A stretch of 64,000 nt of DNA, from NCBI RefSeq assembly GCF_031834595.1, contig NZ_CP115541.1, forward strand, positions 3,280,501 through 3,344,500, read 5' to 3'. Position 1 is the first letter of the stretch; every line of letters starts with the position of its first letter. The position numbers and the translations under genes are program-made. This DNA comes from Stenotrophomonas oahuensis. GTDB taxonomy: Bacteria; Pseudomonadota; Gammaproteobacteria; Xanthomonadales; Xanthomonadaceae. The notes under the pieces are model-generated. The model was not told the DNA's origin, searched no databases, and was given only the letters and a program-made list of their open reading frames with translations. This document shows positions 46,352 through 55,776 of the stretch, piece after piece.

Positions 46352-47662
46352 GTGTTTGACCGTTCCAAGCGGGGCGAACACGCGCTCCTGATCCAGCCCC
46401 ATGCGGGAAAGCTGGAAGAAGACGTGCTGGAAGAATTCACCGACCTGGCCCGCTCGGCCGGGGCCAGTATTGCGGCCACGTTGACCGCGCGGATAGACCG
46501 ACCCAATCCGTCGATCCTGATCGGCAGCGGCAAGCTCGATGAAGTGAAGGCGGCTGCGGAAGCGACCGGGGCCGACCTGATCCTGGTCAACCATGCGTTG
46601 AGCCCGGTGCAGGAACGCAACCTGGAACGCTTCCTCGAGCGCCGGGTGATCGACCGTACCGGGTTGATCCTGGACATCTTCGCGCAGCGGGCGCACAGCC
46701 ACGAAGGCAAGCTGCAGGTCGAGCTGGCGCAGCTGCGCCACCTCGCCACGCGGCTGGTGCGCGGCTGGACCCACCTGGAGCGTCAGCGCGGCGGTGCCAT
46801 CGGCCTGCGCGGCCCAGGTGAAACCCAGCTCGAAACCGACCGCCGGCTGCTGCAGAAGCGCGTGGAGCAGCTGCAGAAGCGGCTGGAAAAAGTGGAAGTG
46901 CAGCGCACCCAGATGCGCCGTGCGCGCGTGCGCAGCGAGCTGCCGCGCGTGGCCCTGGTTGGCTATACCAATGCCGGCAAGTCGACCCTGTTCAACGCGT
47001 TGACCGGTGCCGAGGCTTACGCGGCCGACCAGCTGTTTGCCACCCTGGACCCGACCGTGCGGCGTATCGCCATTCCCGGCGGCAATGTGGTGCTGGCCGA
47101 CACCGTCGGTTTCGTCCGCGACCTGCCGCACGAACTGGTGGCGGCGTTCCGCTCCACGCTGTCCGAAGCGCGTGAGGCCGACTTCCTGCTGCATGTGGTG
47201 GATGCCGCCGACCCGCATCGCGAAGAGCGCATTGCCCAGGTCGACGAGGTGCTGGCTGCGGTCGGTGCGGGCGATCTGCCGCAGCTGCTGGTGTTCAACA
47301 AGATCGACCGCATCGACGGGGCCGAGCCGCGCCACGACGGCCAGGACGGCATTCCCGATCCGTCGCGCCGCGAACGGGTGTGGATGTCGGCCCGCGACGG
47401 CACTGGTCTCGAACTGCTGCAGAGCGTGCTCGGCAAGCGGCTGGGCCTGCAGCACATCACCGGTCAGCTGCGCCTGCCGCCCAGCGCCGGCCGTCTGCGT
47501 TCGCGCCTGCATCAGCTGGAAGTGGTGCGCGGTGAGCAGGTGGACGAGGAGGGCTGGCTGTTGGACGTCGACCTGCCGATCGCCGAAGCCGAGAAGCTCG
47601 CCGCCAGCGCCGATGGCGCACCGATCAAGGCCATGCTGCCCGAGAAGCTGCCCGAATGGTGA
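46352..47662 (+). CDS. hflX: Ribosome-rescue GTPase HflX
   Basis: A 436-residue GTPase that splits stalled ribosomes. The N-terminal HflX domain has IGSGKLDEVKAAAEATGADL and RTGLILDIFAQRAHSHEGKL. The coiled linker GAIGLRGPGETQLETDRRLL is conserved. The G domain has VGYTNAGKSTLFNALTG, DTVGFVRDLPHELVAAF and FNKIDRIDG. The GTG start at 46352 has GGAG 6 bases upstream; no ATG is available at this position. Confidence 0.95.
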   Translation: MFDRSKRGEHALLIQPHAGKLEEDVLEEFTDLARSAGASIAATLTARIDRPNPSILIGSGKLDEVKAAAEATGADLILVNHALSPVQERNLERFLERRVIDRTGLILDIFAQRAHSHEGKLQVELAQLRHLATRLVRGWTHLERQRGGAIGLRGPGETQLETDRRLLQKRVEQLQKRLEKVEVQRTQMRRARVRSELPRVALVGYTNAGKSTLFNALTGAEAYAADQLFATLDPTVRRIAIPGGNVVLADTVGFVRDLPHELVAAFRSTLSEAREADFLLHVVDAADPHREERIAQVDEVLAAVGAGDLPQLLVFNKIDRIDGAEPRHDGQDGIPDPSRRERVWMSARDGTGLELLQSVLGKRLGLQHITGQLRLPPSAGRLRSRLHQLEVVRGEQVDEEGWLLDVDLPIAEAEKLAASADGAPIKAMLPEKLPEW

Positions 47663-47666
47663 TGTC

Positions 47667-48161
47667 GTGACCGTCCCCACCGACTCTGATCTGGCTGATC
47701 TGGCACGCGCCACCGGCGAGCGCCTGCAGCAGGCCAACCTGCAGCTGGTCACCGCTGAAAGCTGCAGTGGTGGCTGGATCGCCAAGGCCATGACCGACAT
47801 CGCCGGTTCTTCCGCGTTCTTCGACTGCGGCATGGTGGTCTACAGCTACGAGGCCAAGCAGCGTCTGCTTGGCGTGCGCGCGCAGACTCTGGAGCAGTTC
47901 GGTGCGGTCAGTCGCGAAACCGTGATGGAGATGGTGTCCGGCGCGCTGGTCAATTCCGGTGCCGGCGTCGCCGTGGCCGTTACCGGCATCGCCGGGCCCG
48001 GCGGCGGCAGTGCCGACAAGCCGGTCGGCAGTGTCTGGATCGCGTGGAAGCAGCGCGGCGGCTACGCCCGCGCGCAGCTGTTCCAGTTCGACGGCGACCG
48101 TGATGCCATTCGCCGACAGACCGTACAGCAGGCGCTTACCGGAATCTTCGCGCCGGTGTGA
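47667..48161 (+). CDS. CinA-family nicotinamide-nucleotide amidase (PncC-like)
   Basis: A 164-residue stand-alone CinA C-terminal domain. Visible: LQLVTAESCSGGWIAKAMTD with the active-site Ser, SSAFFDCGMVVYSYEAKQRL, GAVSRETVMEMVSGAL and VAVTGIAGPGGGSADKPVG. PncC converts NMN to NaMN in pyridine-nucleotide salvage. The GTG start at 47667 lies 4 bases after the hflX stop. Elsewhere cinA often precedes recA; here ubiB and lexA intervene. Confidence 0.92.
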   Translation: MTVPTDSDLADLARATGERLQQANLQLVTAESCSGGWIAKAMTDIAGSSAFFDCGMVVYSYEAKQRLLGVRAQTLEQFGAVSRETVMEMVSGALVNSGAGVAVAVTGIAGPGGGSADKPVGSVWIAWKQRGGYARAQLFQFDGDRDAIRRQTVQQALTGIFAPV

Positions 48162-48197
48162 CATGCTGGGCGGGTGTAGGCAACGGAGCGCGTGGCG

Positions 48198-49868
48198 ATG
48201 TGGGAAACACTGGGAACCGTCCGTGACCTGGGGCGACTGCAGGAAATCGCTTCGGTCCTGATCCGCTATGGCTTCGGCGACCTGGTGCGCCGCATCGGTC
48301 TGGCCGACGTGCTGGAGCGCGCCGGCCGCCTGCTGCACTGGAACGACACCCAGCACATGCTGCGCATGACCGCGCCGGTGCGTGTGCGCCGGGCCATGGA
48401 AGACCTGGGGCCGACCTTCGTCAAACTTGGCCAGGTGCTCGCGACCCGCGTCGACCTGTTCCCGCCGGACTGGATCGCCGAATTCTCCGAACTGCAGAAC
48501 GCGGTGCCGGCGCTGCCGTTTGACCAGGTGCGCGGGCAGCTGGAAGCCGACCTCGGTGCGCCACCCGAACAGGTGTTCGCCTGGTTGGACGTGATGCCGA
48601 TGGCCGCCGCCTCGCTGGCCCAGGCGCACCGCGCGCGGCTGCAGGACGGCAGTGAAGTGGTCCTTAAGATCCGCCGCCCAGGCATCCGCGACGTGATCGA
48701 GGCCGACCTGCGCCTGCTGGCACGGCTTGCCGAGATCGTCGAGGCGCGGCTGCCCGATCTGCAGCGCTATCGACCCGCTGAAGTGGTGCAGCAGTTCCAG
48801 GTGTCGCTGCGCCGCGAGCTCGACTTCGCCGCCGAGTGCCGCAATGCCGAGCGCATCGCGCGCAATTTCCAGGGCCGCAAGGACATCCTGATTCCGCGCG
48901 TGCATTGGCAGTGGACCTGCGAAAGCCTCAACGTCCAGGATTTCGTCGACGGCATTCCGGGCCGTGACCTTTCCGCTGTGGATGCCGCCGGGCTGGACCG
49001 CGTGCAGCTGGCCCGCACCGGTGCGCGGATCGTGCTGAAGATGGTGCTGGAGGATGGGTGCTTCCACGCCGATCCGCACCCCGGCAACATCATCTACCTG
49101 CGCGATGGCCGCATCGGGGTGATCGACTTCGGCATGGTCGGGGCCATCTCCGAACAGCGCCGTTTCCAGGTCGCGCAGCTGCTGCATGGATTGGTCAACC
49201 AGGAGCCGGAAGCGGTCGCCGACATCCTGCTGGACTGGTCCGGCGGCGTGGACGTGGACGAGTCGCGCCTGCAGCAGGACATCAGCGTGTTCGTCGACCA
49301 GTACCGGGGCGTGCCGCTGAAGGACCTGCATATGGGCCTGATGCTGGGCAACATCACCCAGCTGCTGCGCCAATACTCGCTGACCCTGCCGGCTGACCTC
49401 GCGCTGATGATCAAGACCTTCCTCACCCTGGAGGGGATGGGCCGGCAGCTGGACCCGCAGTTCGACATGGCCAGCGCCGCGCGGCCGTATCTGGAACGGG
49501 TGATGCTGCAGCGCTACGCGCCCTCGGCCCTGCTCAAGCGTGGCCGGCGCAGCCTGATGGGGGCGCTGGACCTGGTCGGCGACCTGCCGCGCGACGTGCG
49601 CCGGCTGCTGCAGATGGCCCGGCGCGGGCGGCTGCAACTGAAGGTGGAAACGCATGCGCTGGAGGGTTTTGGCGAGCAGGTGAATCGGGCCGCGAACCGG
49701 CTGGTGGTGGGGATTGTCACTGCGGCGCTGATCATCGGGTCGTCGATTGTCATGCACAGCGTGGGTGGGATCTCCAGCCGCTGGCTGCTGGCGCTGGGCG
49801 TGGCCGGGTTCATCGGGGCCGGGTTCTGCGGGGTATGGATTCTGGTGTCGATTCTGCGGAATCGGTAG
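48198..49868 (+). CDS. ubiB: ABC1/UbiB atypical kinase
   Basis: A 556-residue membrane-linked protein-kinase-like ATPase needed for ubiquinone synthesis. Visible: the KxGQ motif in GPTFVKLGQVLATRVDLFP, the Ala-rich loop MAAASLAQAHRARLQDG, VVLKIRRPGIRD, the catalytic GCFHADPHPGNIIYL and VIDFGMVG. Two C-terminal membrane helices are present (about 505-550). ATG 48198 has CGGAG 9 bases upstream. The stop codon TAG is made by the GTAG of a REP unit (49865-49887), so the REP insertion sets the C-terminus. Confidence 0.93.
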   Translation: MWETLGTVRDLGRLQEIASVLIRYGFGDLVRRIGLADVLERAGRLLHWNDTQHMLRMTAPVRVRRAMEDLGPTFVKLGQVLATRVDLFPPDWIAEFSELQNAVPALPFDQVRGQLEADLGAPPEQVFAWLDVMPMAAASLAQAHRARLQDGSEVVLKIRRPGIRDVIEADLRLLARLAEIVEARLPDLQRYRPAEVVQQFQVSLRRELDFAAECRNAERIARNFQGRKDILIPRVHWQWTCESLNVQDFVDGIPGRDLSAVDAAGLDRVQLARTGARIVLKMVLEDGCFHADPHPGNIIYLRDGRIGVIDFGMVGAISEQRRFQVAQLLHGLVNQEPEAVADILLDWSGGVDVDESRLQQDISVFVDQYRGVPLKDLHMGLMLGNITQLLRQYSLTLPADLALMIKTFLTLEGMGRQLDPQFDMASAARPYLERVMLQRYAPSALLKRGRRSLMGALDLVGDLPRDVRRLLQMARRGRLQLKVETHALEGFGEQVNRAANRLVVGIVTAALIIGSSIVMHSVGGISSRWLLALGVAGFIGAGFCGVWILVSILRNR

Positions 49869-49887
49869 GGACACGCCATGCGTGTCC
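49865..49887 (+). repeat. GTAG REP element overlapping the ubiB stop
   Basis: GTAG followed by GGACACGCCATGCGTGTCC. Its TAG is the ubiB stop codon. It separates ubiB from the lexA promoter. Confidence 0.88.
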
Positions 49888-49945
49888 TCGCGGTGCCGGT
49901 GTCTCTTTTCGCTTTTTTGTTCGGTGCACTTGCGCACCTCTGTCG

Positions 49946-49964
49946 TTAGTAGTAATACTACTAA
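49946..49964. promoter_or_regulatory. LexA operator (Xanthomonas type)
   Basis: TTAGTAGTAATACTACTAA is a perfect odd-length palindrome and is the LexA binding site known from Xanthomonas. It ends 2 bases before the lexA ATG, so LexA would block transcription start or translation initiation of its own gene. No Shine-Dalgarno sequence fits between them. Confidence 0.95.
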
Positions 49965-49966
49965 CC

Positions 49967-50617
49967 ATGGAACTCACCGACACCCAGCAGGCGATCCTGC
50001 AGTTGATCGCCGAGCGTATCGAGACCGACGGCGCGCCGCCGTCGCAGACGGAAATCGCCCGCGCGTTCGGCTTCAAGGGCGTGCGCGCCGCGCAGTACCA
50101 CCTGGAGGCGCTGGAACAGGCCGGGGCGATTCGCCGCATTCCCGGCCAGGCCCGTGGCATCCGGCTGGTCCAGGCCCCGCCGCTGCAGGAGGGCCTGCCC
50201 GATTCACTGCCCACCCCGGCGCTGCCGGACGGTGTGCTGCGGCTGCCGGTGCTGGGCCGGGTCGCCGCCGGTCTGCCTATCGGCGCGGATATCGGCTCGG
50301 ATGATTTCGTGGTCCTGGACCGGGTGTTCTTCTCGCCCGCGCCGGACTACCTGCTGAAAGTGCAGGGCGACTCGATGATCGATGAAGGCATCTTCGACGG
50401 CGACCTGATCGGCGTGCACCGCACCCGTGATGCCCGCTCCGGGCAGATCGTGGTGGCCCGCATCGATGACGAGATCACCGTCAAGCTGCTGAAGATGGGC
50501 AAAGACCGCATCCGGTTGCTGCCCCGCAACCCCGACTACAAACCGATCGAAGTCCTGCCCGACCAGGATTTCGCCATCGAAGGGCTGTACTGCGGACTGT
50601 TACGCCCCAATCGCTGA
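49967..50617 (+). CDS. lexA: SOS repressor LexA
   Basis: A transcriptional repressor of DNA-damage genes (216 aa). The N-terminal winged HTH is LTDTQQAILQLIAERIETDG then TEIARAFGFKGVRAAQYHLE; the self-cleavage site is Ala-Gly in GRVAAGLPIGAD near residue 96; the catalytic Ser lies in VQGDSMIDEGIFDGDL and the Lys in DEITVKLLKMGKD. It is slightly longer than E. coli LexA. The operator directly abuts the start, with no ribosome site, which suggests a leaderless or very short-leader mRNA. Confidence 0.96.
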   Translation: MELTDTQQAILQLIAERIETDGAPPSQTEIARAFGFKGVRAAQYHLEALEQAGAIRRIPGQARGIRLVQAPPLQEGLPDSLPTPALPDGVLRLPVLGRVAAGLPIGADIGSDDFVVLDRVFFSPAPDYLLKVQGDSMIDEGIFDGDLIGVHRTRDARSGQIVVARIDDEITVKLLKMGKDRIRLLPRNPDYKPIEVLPDQDFAIEGLYCGLLRPNR

Positions 50618-50818
50618 TCCTTCCATGCTCCAAACGCGCGGTCTTTTGTGGCGATTCTCTGATTTGGCTGAGGTTGGTACGGATGTCCGATAATTTTTTT
50701 CCGAACGCCCGGCAGAATCTCAGCCTGTGCGATACGCCAACCTTAAAGTGACCCCGTGGCCAAGAAATCTACTAAAGACACCCCTTCCAACGACATGACC
50801 TCTGCAAGGACCCCTCCG

Positions 50819-51856
50819 ATGGACGAGAACAAGAAGCGCGCCCTCACCGCCGCCCTGAGCCAGATCGAAAAGCAGTTCGGCAAGGGCTCGGTCATGCGCA
50901 TGGGCGATCGCGTCATCGAAGCCGTCGAGATCATCCCGACCGGTTCGCTGATGCTCGACATCGCACTGGGCATTGGCGGTCTGCCGAAGGGCCGTGTCGT
51001 GGAAATCTACGGCCCGGAGTCCTCGGGCAAGACCACCCTGACCCTGCAGGCGATTGCCGAATGCCAGAAGAAGGGCGGTACCGCCGCCTTCATCGACGCC
51101 GAGCACGCACTGGACCCGATCTACGCCGCCAAGCTGGGCGTGAACGTGGACGACCTGCTGCTGTCGCAGCCGGATACCGGTGAGCAGGCGCTGGAAATCG
51201 CCGACATGCTGGTCCGTTCCGGTTCGATCGACATCGTGGTTATCGACTCGGTCGCGGCGCTCACCCCGAAGGCCGAAATCGAAGGCGAAATGGGCGATCA
51301 GCTGCCGGGCCTGCAGGCTCGTCTGATGAGCCAGGCGCTGCGCAAGCTCACCGGCAACATCAAGCGCTCCAACACCCTGGTGGTCTTCATCAACCAGCTG
51401 CGCATGAAGATCGGCGTGATGATGCCGGGCCAGAGCCCGGAAACCACCACCGGTGGCAACGCGCTGAAGTTCTACGCCTCGGTCCGCCTCGACATCCGCC
51501 GCATCGGTGCGATCAAGAAGGGCGATGAAATCATCGGTAACCAGACCAAGATCAAGGTCGTCAAGAACAAGCTGGCTCCGCCGTTCAAGCAGGTCATCAC
51601 CGAGATCCTGTACGGCGAAGGCATCAGCCGCGAAGGCGAACTGATCGACATGGGCGTGGAAGCCAAGCTGGTCGAGAAGGCCGGTGCCTGGTACAGCTAC
51701 GGTGAAGAACGCATCGGCCAGGGCAAGGACAACGCCCGCGGCTACCTGCGCGACAACCCGCAGGTAGCCCAGCGCCTGGAAGCCGAGCTGCGCGAGAAGT
51801 TCCAGCCGGCCGAAGCCGCCCGCGAGCAGGGCGACGACGAAGGTGACGACGAGTAA
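50819..51856 (+). CDS. recA: Recombinase RecA
   Basis: The central recombinase and LexA co-protease (345 aa). Walker A is [14 protein letters not shown], Walker [11 protein letters not shown], loop L1 and L2 regions [20 protein letters not shown] and [15 protein letters not shown], and the tail is acidic ([10 protein letters not shown]). ATG 50819 (AAGGA 8 bases upstream) gives the family start; a GTG 63 bases earlier is open but adds an unusual leader. No LexA palindrome is visible in the 201 bases after lexA. Confidence 0.97.
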   Translation: MDENKKRALTAALSQIEKQFGKGSVMRMGDRVIEAVEIIPTGSLMLDIALGIGGLPKGRVVEIYGPESSGKTTLTLQAIAECQKKGGTAAFIDAEHALDPIYAAKLGVNVDDLLLSQPDTGEQALEIADMLVRSGSIDIVVIDSVAALTPKAEIEGEMGDQLPGLQARLMSQALRKLTGNIKRSNTLVVFINQLRMKIGVMMPGQSPETTTGGNALKFYASVRLDIRRIGAIKKGDEIIGNQTKIKVVKNKLAPPFKQVITEILYGEGISREGELIDMGVEAKLVEKAGAWYSYGEERIGQGKDNARGYLRDNPQVAQRLEAELREKFQPAEAAREQGDDEGDDE

Positions 51857-51861
51857 GTTTT

Positions 51862-51914
51862 CCTGCGGGGCAGGGCGGCGCCGTCAGTGACGCTGGCGCT
51901 GCCCCGCAGTTTTC
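51862..51914 (+). terminator. recA-recX intergenic hairpin (attenuator)
   Basis: A perfect 11-base arm pair CTGCGGGGCAG/CTGCCCCGCAG encloses a second stem GCGCC...GGCGC and GTC/GAC, followed by TTTTCCCC. It lies just after recA and ends 18 bases before recX. In E. coli a hairpin here also limits recX to a small share of recA transcripts. Confidence 0.8.
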
Positions 51915-51931
51915 CCCTGTGTGAGACCGTA

Positions 51932-52426
51932 ATGCACGATGCCGACAGCCCGGAAGGCGGCCGCAAGAAGCGCCGCGTTCGTGAACAGACTCCCGTCCAG
52001 CGGGCGCTGGGGCTGCTGGTCCGCCGTGAGCATTCGCGCAAGGAACTCACCCGCAAGCTCACCGCGCGGGGCATTGAAACCGACGACGCCGAAGCGGCAG
52101 TCAGCAAGCTGACCGAGGCCGGTTGGCAGGACGACACCCGTTTTGCCGAAAACCTGGTGCGGATGCGTGCCAATACCGGCTATGGGCCGATTCACATCCG
52201 CGCCGAGCTGGGTACGCATGGGCTGGACAGCAGCCAGGTCGCGGCTGCCATGGAGACCTTTGAGGGCGACTGGACCGAGAATGCCCGGGACCTGGTCCGC
52301 CGCCGGTTCGGCGAGTCGGGTCCACAGGACCTGCCGCAGCGGCGCAAGGCGGCGGATCTGTTGGCCCGGCGGGGGTTCGATGGGGATTCGATCCGGCGGG
52401 CGACACGGTACGACATCGAGGATTGA
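51932..52426 (+). CDS. recX: Regulatory protein RecX
   Basis: A 164-residue helical repeat protein that limits RecA filaments. Visible: [58 protein letters not shown] and the third repeat [23 protein letters not shown] 51932 begins a basic N-terminus; the ribosome site is weak. It follows recA, as usual, behind the attenuator hairpin. Confidence 0.93.
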   Translation: MHDADSPEGGRKKRRVREQTPVQRALGLLVRREHSRKELTRKLTARGIETDDAEAAVSKLTEAGWQDDTRFAENLVRMRANTGYGPIHIRAELGTHGLDSSQVAAAMETFEGDWTENARDLVRRRFGESGPQDLPQRRKAADLLARRGFDGDSIRRATRYDIED

Positions 52427-52437
52427 GGGGCTGGGTT

Positions 52438-52459
52438 GACGCGCAGGGCGCGTCGCTAC
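52438..52459. repeat. Single GTAG REP element before alaS
   Basis: Palindrome GACGCGCAGGGCGCGTC with mirrored GTAG between recX and alaS. Confidence 0.8.
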
Positions 52460-52549
52460 GCGTATGGCCTCCGGGCCTGATACCCTTGGTGGTTTCGGCG
52501 GTCCGGCAGTTGCCAGGGACCGACCGGCCCGCACACAGCCAGCCCCACC

Positions 52550-55198
52550 ATGACCGCATCCGCCAAATTCACCACCTCCCAGATCCGCAGCGACTTCCTT
52601 GAGTTCTTCAAGGGCAAGGGCCACACCATCGTGCCGTCGGCACCGCTGGTGCCGGGCAACGACCCGACCCTGATGTTCACCAATTCCGGCATGGTGCAGT
52701 TCAAGGACGTGTTCCTTGGCGCGGAAAAGCGCAGCTACGTGCGCGCGGCCGACGTGCAGCGCTGCCTGCGCGCCGGCGGCAAGCACAACGACCTGGACCA
52801 GGTCGGCTACACCGCCCGTCACCACACCTTCTTTGAAATGCTGGGCAACTGGTCGTTCGGCGACTACTTCAAGAAGGACGCCATTGCCTGGGCCTGGGAA
52901 CTGCTCACCCAGGTCTGGAAGCTGCCGGCCGAGCGCCTGCTGGTCACCGTCTACCAGACCGACGACGAGGCCTATGCGCTGTGGCGCGACATGGTCGGTA
53001 TTCCGGAAGAGCGCATCGTGCGCATCGGCGACAACAAGGGTGCGCCGTTTGCGTCGGACAACTTCTGGCAGATGGCCGACACCGGCCCGTGCGGTCCATG
53101 CACCGAGATCTTCTATGACCACGGCGACCACATCGCCGGTGGCCCGCCGGGCTCGCCCGATGAAGACGGCGACCGCTTCATCGAGATCTGGAACCTGGTT
53201 TTCATGCAGTTCGACCGCCAGCCCGACGGCACCCTGGTGCCGCTGCCGGCTCCGTGCGTGGACACCGGCATGGGCCTGGAGCGCCTGACCGCGATCCTGC
53301 AGCACGTGCACACCAATTATGAGATCGACCTGTTCCAGGCGCTGATCCGCAAGGCCAGCGAACTGACCGGCATGGCCGATCTGGAAAACAAGTCGCTGCG
53401 CGTCATCGCCGACCACATCCGCGCCTGCTCGTTCCTGATCGTGGACGGCGTGCTGCCGTCCAACGAAGGCCGCGGCTATGTGCTGCGTCGGATCATCCGT
53501 CGCGCCCTGCGCCACGGCTGGATGCTGGGCGTGCGCCAGCCGTTCTTCAGCAAGCTGGTGCCGACCCTGGTCGAGCAGATGGGTGAAGCCTATCCGGAAC
53601 TGCCGGCCCAGGCCGACACCGTGGTGCGTGCCCTGCAGGCCGAAGAGGAGCGCTTCGCGCAGACCCTCGATTCGGGCATGAAGATTTTCGACGACGTCGC
53701 CGCCCAGGTGACCGATGGCGTCATTCCGGGCGTCGATGCGTTCCGCCTGTACGACACCTACGGCTTCCCGCTCGACCTCACCCAGGACATCGCGCGCGAG
53801 CGCGACCTGGTCGTTGACATTGCCGGCTTCGATGCCGCCATGGAAAAGCAACGCGAAGACGGCCGCAAGGGCGGCAAGTTCGGTGGCGGCGTGACGCTGT
53901 CGGCCGAGCTGGTGGCCACCCTCAAGCCGACCGTATTCCTGGGCTACGACCGTTTGCAGGCCGAGGGCCTGACCGTGGTCGCCCTGCTCAAGGACGGCCG
54001 CGCCGTGGACAGCGCCCAAGCCGGTGATGACGTGATCGTCTTCACCGACCAGACCCCGTTCTATGCCGAATCCGGTGGCCAGGTCGGTGATACCGGTACG
54101 CTCGCCGGCAACGGTGTGCAGCTGCCGGTGACCGACACCCAGAAGTTCGCGGGCCAGTTCCATGGCCACGTCGGCCAGATCGCCAGCGGTTCGCTGAAGG
54201 TCGGCGACGTGCTCAGCGCTCAGGTCGACAGCGCACGCCGTGGGGCCACCATCCTGAACCACTCGGCCACCCATCTGCTGCATGCCGCGCTGCGCGAAGT
54301 GCTGGGCACCCATGTGCAGCAGAAGGGCTCGCTGGTCGCGCCGGACCGCCTGCGCTTCGACTTCTCGCACTTCCAGCCGATCACCCCGGAAGAACTGGCC
54401 GTAATCGAGCGCAAGGTCAACGAGCAGGTCCGCGCCAACAACGCCGCCGAAGTGCACAACATGGGCATGCAGGAAGCCCTGGACTTCGGTGCGATGGCAC
54501 TGTTCGGCGAAAAGTACGGCGAAAACGTGCGCGTGCTGAAGATGGGCGATTACTCCACCGAACTCTGTGGGGGTACACACGTCGGCCGTACCGGCGACAT
54601 CGGCCTGTTCAAGATCACCTCCGAAGGCGGTGTGTCCTCGGGCGTGCGCCGCATCGAGGCGGTGACCGGGCAGGGCGCGCTGGACTACGTCAGTCATGAA
54701 GAAGCACAGCTGGCCGAGGCCGCCACGCTGCTGGGCGGTGCCGCCAGCGACGTGATCGAGAAGATCCGCCAGTTGGGCGAGCGCCAGAAGAAGCTGGAAC
54801 GCGAACTGGAGGCCCTGAAGGCCAAGCAGGCCGCCGGAGCCACTGCCGACCTCGGCGGCTCGGCCGTGGAGGTGAACGGTGTGAAGATCCTGGCCGTGCG
54901 CCTGGAAGGCTTCGACGCCAAGGCCCTGCGCGACGCGATGGACCGCCTGAAGCAGCAACTGGTCAATACCGTCATCGTCTTGGCCGGTGCCCAGGACGGC
55001 AAGGTCTCACTTGTTGCCGGTGTGAACGGCAGCGCAATGGGCAAGGTCAAGGCCGGGGAACTGTTGTCCCACATCGCCGGTCAGATAGGGGGCAAGGGCG
55101 GCGGCCGCCCGGACCTCGCCCAGGGTGGTGGTGAGGACGGGCCCGCCCTTGCCTCGGCCCTTGCCGGGGTCGTTGACTGGGTGACCCCTCGTATCTGA
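52550..55198 (+). CDS. alaS: Alanyl-tRNA synthetase
   Basis: It charges tRNA-Ala (882 aa). The catalytic domain has [40 protein letters not shown] and [20 protein letters not shown]. The editing domain has the zinc ligands [11 protein letters not shown] and [13 protein letters not shown]. The C-terminal oligomer part follows with a coiled segment around [17 protein letters not shown]. It is full length. Order recA-recX-alaS-csrA is conserved across gammaproteobacteria. Confidence 0.97.
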   Translation: MTASAKFTTSQIRSDFLEFFKGKGHTIVPSAPLVPGNDPTLMFTNSGMVQFKDVFLGAEKRSYVRAADVQRCLRAGGKHNDLDQVGYTARHHTFFEMLGNWSFGDYFKKDAIAWAWELLTQVWKLPAERLLVTVYQTDDEAYALWRDMVGIPEERIVRIGDNKGAPFASDNFWQMADTGPCGPCTEIFYDHGDHIAGGPPGSPDEDGDRFIEIWNLVFMQFDRQPDGTLVPLPAPCVDTGMGLERLTAILQHVHTNYEIDLFQALIRKASELTGMADLENKSLRVIADHIRACSFLIVDGVLPSNEGRGYVLRRIIRRALRHGWMLGVRQPFFSKLVPTLVEQMGEAYPELPAQADTVVRALQAEEERFAQTLDSGMKIFDDVAAQVTDGVIPGVDAFRLYDTYGFPLDLTQDIARERDLVVDIAGFDAAMEKQREDGRKGGKFGGGVTLSAELVATLKPTVFLGYDRLQAEGLTVVALLKDGRAVDSAQAGDDVIVFTDQTPFYAESGGQVGDTGTLAGNGVQLPVTDTQKFAGQFHGHVGQIASGSLKVGDVLSAQVDSARRGATILNHSATHLLHAALREVLGTHVQQKGSLVAPDRLRFDFSHFQPITPEELAVIERKVNEQVRANNAAEVHNMGMQEALDFGAMALFGEKYGENVRVLKMGDYSTELCGGTHVGRTGDIGLFKITSEGGVSSGVRRIEAVTGQGALDYVSHEEAQLAEAATLLGGAASDVIEKIRQLGERQKKLERELEALKAKQAAGATADLGGSAVEVNGVKILAVRLEGFDAKALRDAMDRLKQQLVNTVIVLAGAQDGKVSLVAGVNGSAMGKVKAGELLSHIAGQIGGKGGGRPDLAQGGGEDGPALASALAGVVDWVTPRI

Positions 55199-55295
55199 AC
55201 ATTCTGAAGCCTCCGCTCCTTGATGGGGCGGGAGGCCAGACGGTAATATGGCTAATCCTTTTCCCTTTGTCGTGGCGTTCCTTGGCTGGACGTCA

Positions 55296-55319
55296 AACCG
55301 GTGGGAAAAACCACCGGTT
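55296..55319 (+). promoter_or_regulatory. Leader hairpin of csrA with a GGA motif
   Basis: Stem AACCGGTGG/CCACCGGTT with loop GAAAAA; GGA spans the top of the 5' arm and the loop. It ends 19 bases before csrA. The ribosome site (TTGGAG) carries another GGA and a third lies at 55287-55289. CsrA binds GGA in hairpin loops, so this may be an autoregulatory site. Confidence 0.5.
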
Positions 55320-55337
55320 CTTGGAGACTAAAAAACA

Positions 55338-55541
55338 ATGTTGATCCTGACTCGCCGTGTTGGCGAAACCCTGAAGATCGGCGATGACGTCAGCGTCACC
55401 GTGCTCGGCGTCAAGGGCAATCAGGTGCGTATCGGTATCACCGCTCCGAAGGATGTGGCCGTGCACCGCGAAGAAATCTACGAGCGCATCCAGCGCGGCG
55501 ACCAGCCGAATGTACCCGGCGGCGAAGATTCTTCGAATTAA
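55338..55541 (+). CDS. csrA: Carbon storage regulator CsrA (RsmA)
   Basis: A small RNA-binding regulator (67 aa) that acts at ribosome sites. The conserved [20 protein letters not shown] and [20 protein letters not shown] are intact, including the RNA-contact Arg44-type residue in VHREE. A GGA-containing hairpin precedes the start. It lies between alaS and tRNA-Ser, as in many gammaproteobacteria. Known to control virulence and motility in Xanthomonas. Confidence 0.97.
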   Translation: MLILTRRVGETLKIGDDVSVTVLGVKGNQVRIGITAPKDVAVHREEIYERIQRGDQPNVPGGEDSSN

Positions 55542-55623
55542 GGCTTTACCTTGGGGTGTGATTAACGTTATTCTTCACGCCCCCGCTGAGACGTAACACC
55601 GCAGCGAGGTAAGCCAGATTTCT

Positions 55624-55716
55624 GGAGTGGTGCCCGAGTGGCTGAAGGGGCTCCCCTGCTAAGGGAGTATAGGGCCAAAAACTCTATCGAGGGTTCGAAT
55701 CCCTCCCACTCCGCCA
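55624..55716 (+). tRNA. tRNA-Ser (GCT)
   Basis: Acceptor GGAGTGG/CCACTCC, anticodon loop CTGCTAA (anticodon GCT), a long variable arm and encoded CCA; 93 bases, class II. The position after csrA is conserved. Confidence 0.97.
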
Positions 55717-55725
55717 GAGTTACAG

Positions 55726-55754
55726 AAAAGCCCCTGGAAACAGGGGCTTTTTTG
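55726..55754 (+). terminator. Intrinsic terminator after tRNA-Ser
   Basis: Stem AAAAGCCCCTG/CAGGGGCTTTT with loop GAAA and a T run, 9 bases past the tRNA. Confidence 0.94.
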
Positions 55755-55776
55755 TTGTCTGCGGTTTTCGCGCCCG

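Noticed and set aside
51884..54958. Open minus-strand frame of about 1000 codons across recX and alaS
   Set aside because: It is antisense to intact, conserved genes; high-GC coding DNA with third-position GC keeps the opposite frame open. Its composition (runs of His, Gln, Arg, Gly) is not protein-like.
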